Notes under the pieces: model-generated
Databases searched by the model: none
Told to the model about the DNA's origin: nothing
The model's input: the letters and a program-made list of their open reading frames with translations, nothing else
Shown: piece by piece, positions 59,737 through 64,000 of the stretch
How positions within the stretch are numbered: position 1 is the stretch's first letter
Layout: each line of letters begins with the position of its first letter
Program-made: the position numbers and the translations under genes
Assembly (NCBI GenBank): GCA_021783515.1
Contig: JAJXTV010000013.1
Coordinates: 1-64,000, forward strand
Direction of reading: 5' to 3'
Origin: Nitrospirota bacterium
Lineage (GTDB): Bacteria > Nitrospirota > Thermodesulfovibrionia > Thermodesulfovibrionales > UBA6898
DNA length: 64,000 nucleotides

Positions 59737-62241
59737 CTAATAGTTGTGACATGCGTAGCACTCGCTATACCACCATCGGTACGGCAATCCCCACTTAACG
59801 GACGTCTGCTGCATATGGCATGAGACATTCGAGCAGGTCTTCGTTGCCGAATCATATGAGGCGTTGGTCAGCCACATCGGGACATTGCCGTAGAGATATG
59901 TAGGATAAACAAATGGGGTACCTCTGTCGAAGGCCACGTCGTTTACGCCGTTGACATGTTTCGAGTAATTGGCGATCGGCACGTCCCCGTAAGTCGTCAC
60001 GCCCATCCCGTCCCTCGTCCACGTATTAAATTGGCTCACGGTATCATTATGACAGTACCTGCAGCTGAGCGGGTCAAAGGACATGTTGTACGAGTGAAGA
60101 TTGTCGTATCCATATGGATCGATCCATGAATGGCTGTTGCCCGTTCCTCCGTCGTTATCGGGAGAAAGCGACCTCGGGGGATTGGCGTGGCAGCCGGAGC
60201 AGGAGAGAGACGGGCCGCCCCACGTGACGGACCGATAGATCCTGGTGATCACGAGGTTGGGCGGCAGAGAGTCCGTTGTCCATTCCGGTACGCCGCCCGG
60301 CGTCTTCCAGTCCGTGTAGCTGTGGCAATAGACATTCGAGCAGGTCCCGTCGGTATACGTGAACCCCCTGCTGTCAGTGAATACGTTCCCCCCTGCGGCA
60401 TATGCCGCCGACGGCGGGTTCAGGGCCTTAAGCGAGCCAGCGGCCGCCAGGGAGTTGTAAAGCTCCACTTCGATCACTCCATCCCCGTGTCTGGCAGGAT
60501 CCAGGGGATGGCAGTTGCCGCAATTCATCATGTAGGACGCGGCAGTCGGAGTAAAGTCCTGCGCGATTCTCGTATCGCCGTATCCCGCCTGGGCGACTGT
60601 CCCGCCGTAATGCCTGAGGTGCGACGTGGTGTCCGGCGGGCAGCCGTGGCACTCGTCACAGGCCAGGGTGCCGCCCCACACCGCGCTGCCGCTGCCGTGA
60701 CAACTGATAGTTGCGCAGGCGCCTCCCGGAGAAGCGAAGGAATAAGAAAAGGACACCCCCGCGCCCGGATCGAGGTTATATGCGCCGTTGACATGTGCCG
60801 TCTTGTCCGAGATCGTGACCCCGTCATTCGTCGTGACACTGTGACATTTGTCGCATGTGAAGGCAAGATGCTGAGGATGGCTGTTGGCCTTGGGGGCTCC
60901 GTTTGAATACGCCGGAGAATAGCCGTGGCAGGTGCTGCAGACGGCGGTCCCGCCTGCCCATGCGGGCGAGGCGTTGTCGGGGATCGTCCCCGTCGACACG
61001 GAAGTGCCGTTACTGTGGCAATAGAGATTCGAGCAGGTCAAAGAACCGCCTGTTGCGATTACCGTGCCGTTTGTCCCCTCGTAACTGTACGGGGCGTTGA
61101 GCGTGCCGCCGTCATACGAGCCTCCCCCGGCTCCGAGCACATTGAAGCCTATCTGAACCATATTGTTGCCGCTGACCGCCGAGGTCGGCATGCCGCCGTA
61201 GTGGCATGTATTGCACGGATAACCCATTCCCGCAGGAGTCGCATGTTTGGCGTGGGCGCCCGCAGACGAAGATCCCGTCGGGGAAGGCGTAACCACAAGC
61301 CCGTCCGGCGTTCCCGGCGTATCGACGACGGGTGGGTTGCCGTGACAGACGTTACACGCCACCTTAAAGCCCATTATATGGAGGTGGCAGCTCGTACAGT
61401 CCGTTCGGTCGTTATGGGCGGTATCGCCCGCCGTCGACCAGTGCGACGTCAGCCTGTGACACACATAACATACGCTGGTCGCGGTATTGGCCGAATCCCC
61501 GGGGCCGTTGTCGCCATCCGGCCGGAACAACTTTACCGTTCCCCCCACCGTTGTGCCGGCGGGATTTTTGTAACTTATCGCCTCCCTGACATTCCTCCCG
61601 TAGACGATTGCATATCCCGGCCCACCGGCCTTCGTGAGATCGACGGCGCCCTTCACGTAAACCTTGTCGGTATTCGTCGTATCCGAGACTATGTTGTAGA
61701 AAGCGAGAGTGGTCCAATTAGGCATCATGTGATATCCGAAGTAGTTGTTCGCGATCGTGCTCATTACCGTGATCTCGGTCGAATTTGCGATGGTATCCCA
61801 ACTGCCTATTGACGCGGGCGGCGCGCCCGCAACAAGGTGGGTCGCCGCTCCGTATACCCTTGTCTGCCGCTGCTGATGGCCGTCGTGGCAGGTGGCGCAC
61901 TCCGTCGTCCATCCGCCGACCGTCGACCAGTATGAACTCCCTGTCGTCGATGAGGAATGCGTCTTCACCGCGGGGACGTCCGCCCTGCTGCCGTCATGGC
62001 AGGCGTAACACCTTCTGTTGTTAAGGGTGTTGTCGGCGGCGTCGGGAAGGTTTGGCAGCGTCCCCCAGGGCAGTCCGGCAACGCCGTTGTGGGTCCAGTG
62101 GCAGGTGCCGCATTCGATGTTATAGCCGGGGGTATTTGTGTGCGGGGCGTCTAGCGCGAAAGCGTGCAAGGGGCACTGGCTTATCGACGCCGCAAGGAGG
62201 GCCAGGATGTACTTCATGTAACGGCTCGTCCGATGCTCCAT
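59737..62241 (-). CDS. Large multihaem cytochrome c with CX4CH and CXXCH motifs
   Basis: 834 residues, signal peptide KYILALLAASISQCPLHAFA. By eye there are 14 CXXCH sites (CGTCH, CYACH, CATCH, CYVCH, CTSCH, CNVCH, CNTCH, CSTCH, CDKCH, CDECH, CGNCH, CSGCH, CRYCH, CYACH) and four CX4CH sites (CSNLYCH, CATISCH, CSNVYCH, CSNVSCH), so up to 18 haems. Repeated CSNxYCH ... AxWGG ... CxxCHG units match the CX4CH-CXXCH domain first defined in Geobacter sulfurreducens proteins. Probably periplasmic or extracellular, in long-range electron transfer. Start ATG 62239-62241 follows GGGAGGAT. Confidence 0.94.
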   Translation of the reverse strand: MEHRTSRYMKYILALLAASISQCPLHAFALDAPHTNTPGYNIECGTCHWTHNGVAGLPWGTLPNLPDAADNTLNNRRCYACHDGSRADVPAVKTHSSSTTGSSYWSTVGGWTTECATCHDGHQQRQTRVYGAATHLVAGAPPASIGSWDTIANSTEITVMSTIANNYFGYHMMPNWTTLAFYNIVSDTTNTDKVYVKGAVDLTKAGGPGYAIVYGRNVREAISYKNPAGTTVGGTVKLFRPDGDNGPGDSANTATSVCYVCHRLTSHWSTAGDTAHNDRTDCTSCHLHIMGFKVACNVCHGNPPVVDTPGTPDGLVVTPSPTGSSSAGAHAKHATPAGMGYPCNTCHYGGMPTSAVSGNNMVQIGFNVLGAGGGSYDGGTLNAPYSYEGTNGTVIATGGSLTCSNLYCHSNGTSVSTGTIPDNASPAWAGGTAVCSTCHGYSPAYSNGAPKANSHPQHLAFTCDKCHSVTTNDGVTISDKTAHVNGAYNLDPGAGVSFSYSFASPGGACATISCHGSGSAVWGGTLACDECHGCPPDTTSHLRHYGGTVAQAGYGDTRIAQDFTPTAASYMMNCGNCHPLDPARHGDGVIEVELYNSLAAAGSLKALNPPSAAYAAGGNVFTDSRGFTYTDGTCSNVYCHSYTDWKTPGGVPEWTTDSLPPNLVITRIYRSVTWGGPSLSCSGCHANPPRSLSPDNDGGTGNSHSWIDPYGYDNLHSYNMSFDPLSCRYCHNDTVSQFNTWTRDGMGVTTYGDVPIANYSKHVNGVNDVAFDRGTPFVYPTYLYGNVPMWLTNASYDSATKTCSNVSCHMQQTSVKWGLPYRWWYSECYACHNY

Positions 62242-62692
62242 ATCCTCCCGTCCGACATCCCAGATTATCCGCCCTTTTTCCGGGTGGGATCGATACTCAC
62301 AGCCAGCCTGCGTCTGCCGCCAGCTCGCCTCAGGAAATCAAAAGCCGCCATGCAGGGAATTGATCAACATCCCTGTTAATATATTTCTTCAACTTTCGTG
62401 CCTGCAACGTGCCGCGGCGCCGACTTTTTTTCGCGGAAAAATCACGCAGCTCGTTTATTGATGTTCTAAGCGCACTTGGATGACGGAGTACCGAAAAGTG
62501 AAGTCTTCACGCCCTTCGGAAAAAGTCTCTTGAGCTCCGCGGGACGCGGGGGCTCAGGGAAGCCCCCTCCGGAAATAGAGCCTTTTTGCTCACCCTGCGG
62601 TTTTTCCCTCACTCACCAACTCCCCTCCCCCGAGAACCTGTTTCTGGGCCTCCATCATTCTTTGAACCATTCCTTCATGCAGCCCTCGCCCC
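62242..62692. other. Intergenic region beside the multihaem cytochrome gene
   Basis: About 450 bases without a supportable gene. It contains a GGGGGCT/AGCCCCC hairpin near 62548-62567 with no T-run directly after it. I compared it in mind with the c-di-GMP-I riboswitch consensus and found no match. Confidence 0.4.
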
Positions 62693-62722
62693 TTGACAGA
62701 GACTGAAAACTTCTGCTTTAAT
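62693..62722 (+). promoter_or_regulatory. Sigma-70-like promoter for the zinc-ribbon gene
   Basis: TTGACA (62693-62698), 18 bases, TTTAAT (62717-62722). It leaves a leader of about 195 bases before the ATG at 62923, in which I see no clear structure. Confidence 0.5.
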
Positions 62723-62922
62723 CGTTCAGACCGGGCCTGGCAAGACTATAGTTGCCGGCATACGGGCACGGGAGGGAATGGGTATCGGGCCGCTAACAAT
62801 CAGAACAGTCGTTTCTTTGCTCCATCAGCCGGCCAACACGCTTTCTGTCCCCTGCTCCACCCCGGCATCCGTTCCGCTCCGGAATTGCCGAACAGGACGC
62901 ACCATCTCAGAGGAGGGTTGAA

Positions 62923-64000
62923 ATGAAGACATCATGCAAGAAATGCGGCAAGGATTATTTCTTCGACGACTCACGGATACCGGAAGGGGGCTTCACGTAC
63001 AAATGCCCGCGATGCGGAAACGGGGTCCCGTTCGTGAAGGATGACGGCATCGGAGAGCAGACGGCCGGCTCCGGCACGAACCCTGTCGTGACCGGTGCAT
63101 ACGCAGGGGCGCTTGGGGGGCTCGGCTGTGCCCTGCCTTTGATCGCAATGATGATGCTCGGGATAGGTTTCCTGTCCCTGGGGATGAATGTCCCGGGATA
63201 CGGCGCCGCAGCCGCAATTCTTATCGTCCTTCTCAAGATGCTTTCTGCCGGGGTGCTGATCGGCATCTCACTCGCCTTCATAGGGGCTAAGACCGAGATA
63301 AACGTCTGGTCTTTTCCCGGCGCCTTCATCGGCGCCTTCATCGGCGGCGCGATCGGCCTGATCAGCGGCTTATTCCTTGGAACCGGGATCGGAGGAGTTT
63401 TCGGTACGGCATTGATCTTTGGATCGGTGGTCGGATGGGTGGTGAAGGCCGTCCTCGTGTCGGCCGTCGTGATTCTTTTCAGAAACTTCGTTCTTTCCTC
63501 CGGCGATGAGGGGCCTCTGTCCGCGCCCCTTTCCGCGAAACAGATGACTACGGTCGGCCTGCTTTTCTTCCTCATGGTCTTTACGATCGTGATGGACATG
63601 AAGGCGCAGCATTCCGTAAGAGCGGCAATCGCAGAGACAAGGCAGGGCTTATCCGCCGAAGGACTCCGGGTGGCGGACCAGCAGAGTTCCCTCAACGATC
63701 AGGGCGATCTGGTCGTCTCGGGGAAGGTCATGAACAACTCGAAAGACGATAAGATGGGATGGCTGCTCATCGCCGAGATGCGCGACGAAAGCGGCGCTGT
63801 CCTCAAGAAAGCGATGATGATGAACGGCATCCAGATGCACAGCATGCGGGACGCCGAGATATTCCGGAAGCGCAATCAGTCCGTCCCGAGGCCGGAGCCA
63901 GGCGATCCGAAGACTGCCCCGCTCATCAAATCGGGGGAATCGGTCCCCTTCGAGCTCACCTTTCTCGAGCCGCCTAAGGAATACAAGGAGGTCTCCTTCG
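62923..64000 (+). CDS. Zinc-ribbon membrane protein, cut by window edge
   Basis: At least 359 residues. N-terminal MJ0042-type zinc ribbon: CKKCGKDYFFDDSRIPEGGFTYKCPRCG. Then a glycine-rich membrane region of about five helices (GAYAGALGGLGCALPLIAMMMLGIGFL ... SFPGAFIGAFIGGAIGLISGLFLGTGIGGVFG ... VVKAVLVSAVVILF, VGLLFFLMVFTIVMDM), then a soluble part beginning QSSLNDQGDLVVSGKVMNNSKDDKMGWLLIAEM that looks like a DUF3426/FxLYD-type beta-sandwich. AGAGGAGGG precedes the ATG. The C terminus is outside the window. Function unknown. Confidence 0.8.
   Translation, partial: MKTSCKKCGKDYFFDDSRIPEGGFTYKCPRCGNGVPFVKDDGIGEQTAGSGTNPVVTGAYAGALGGLGCALPLIAMMMLGIGFLSLGMNVPGYGAAAAILIVLLKMLSAGVLIGISLAFIGAKTEINVWSFPGAFIGAFIGGAIGLISGLFLGTGIGGVFGTALIFGSVVGWVVKAVLVSAVVILFRNFVLSSGDEGPLSAPLSAKQMTTVGLLFFLMVFTIVMDMKAQHSVRAAIAETRQGLSAEGLRVADQQSSLNDQGDLVVSGKVMNNSKDDKMGWLLIAEMRDESGAVLKKAMMMNGIQMHSMRDAEIFRKRNQSVPRPEPGDPKTAPLIKSGESVPFELTFLEPPKEYKEVSF

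Noticed and set aside
62400-62700. Possible c-di-GMP or other riboswitch near the multihaem cytochrome gene
   Set aside because: One GC hairpin is present but the conserved riboswitch core is missing and it lies upstream of, not after, the promoter of the next gene.
1-64000. CRISPR array or complete insertion sequence
   Set aside because: No regularly spaced direct repeats and no transposase-like frame were found on either strand; the only repeat family seen is the ~35-bp dispersed element.

Overview
The window reads as a chromosome segment of a GC-rich Gram-negative anaerobe or microaerophile. Outer-membrane systems (a TonB-dependent receptor, an OmpA-like protein, HpnN/HpnM), a large c-type multiheme cytochrome carrying the CX4CH/CXXCH mix best known from Geobacter, a complete hopanoid cluster and several radical SAM enzymes suggest Nitrospirota or Desulfobacterota-like bacteria. 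That assignment is inferred from gene content; no rRNA or other phylogenetic marker was compared.

Layout. 1-2094: an AT-rich segment with the start of an MgtA-type P-type ATPase, ending in the 3' half of a tRNA-Asn gene, the footprint expected where an integrated element lying to the left meets the old chromosome. 2111-16259: hopanoid lipid locus (hpnI, hpnG, a CruF-like protein, hpnH, a DUF116 protein, hpnA, squalene-hopene cyclase, a small EamA/SMR-like transporter, hpnK, hpnJ, hpnN, hpnM), mostly one leftward chain of overlapping genes. 16292-22810: FkbM methyltransferase, Nudix protein, an Hsp20 pseudogene, rpsU, an RRM protein with an attenuator-like leader, a DUF3617 protein, a rhodanese with an in-frame TGA at its catalytic cysteine and a SECIS-like hairpin, an FAD oxidoreductase and small membrane proteins. 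23056-26989: pentose-phosphate genes (rpe-like, pgl, rpiB, tkt). 27228-28295: leuB.

28305-35650 is the most novel region. On the minus strand a TonB-dependent receptor is followed by a 33-residue precursor-like peptide with its own strong promoter, an attenuator hairpin, a radical SAM/SPASM maturase and a half-size MFS protein, then a separately promoted periplasmic-binding protein and hybrid histidine kinase. This is the layout of a ribosomally made, radical-SAM-modified peptide (RiPP-like) system coupled to uptake, export and sensing.

36082-42604: sialidase-like BNR protein, a bcsG fragment, asd, mtaD, an SGNH hydrolase, a 59-aa protein and recR. 42641-45103: inverted copies of a dispersed repeat, then the classic ffs-dnaX-ybaB-recR chain. 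45222-48883: an OmpA-like protein, an unusual response regulator with a HEPN-like C terminus, a histidine kinase and an aminotransferase homologue lacking the PLP lysine. 48922-53574: DUF815 AAA+ ATPase, RidA, leuD, leuC and a divergent LysR regulator that probably controls leuCD. 53636-64000: small CW-motif protein, monoheme cytochrome, TPR-peptidase, TauE/SafE permease, phosphodiesterase, CNMP/CBS/nucleotidyltransferase regulator, response regulator, 18-haem-motif cytochrome and a truncated zinc-ribbon membrane protein.

Functional links: hpnF-A-G-H-I-K-J encode synthesis and head-group decoration of hopanoids, and HpnN/HpnM their traffic to the outer membrane. The radical SAM enzymes here (HpnH, HpnJ, the peptide maturase) would produce 5'-deoxyadenosine, which MtaD-type deaminases can recycle (inference). 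leuB, leuC, leuD and asd contribute to branched-chain and aspartate-family amino acid synthesis.
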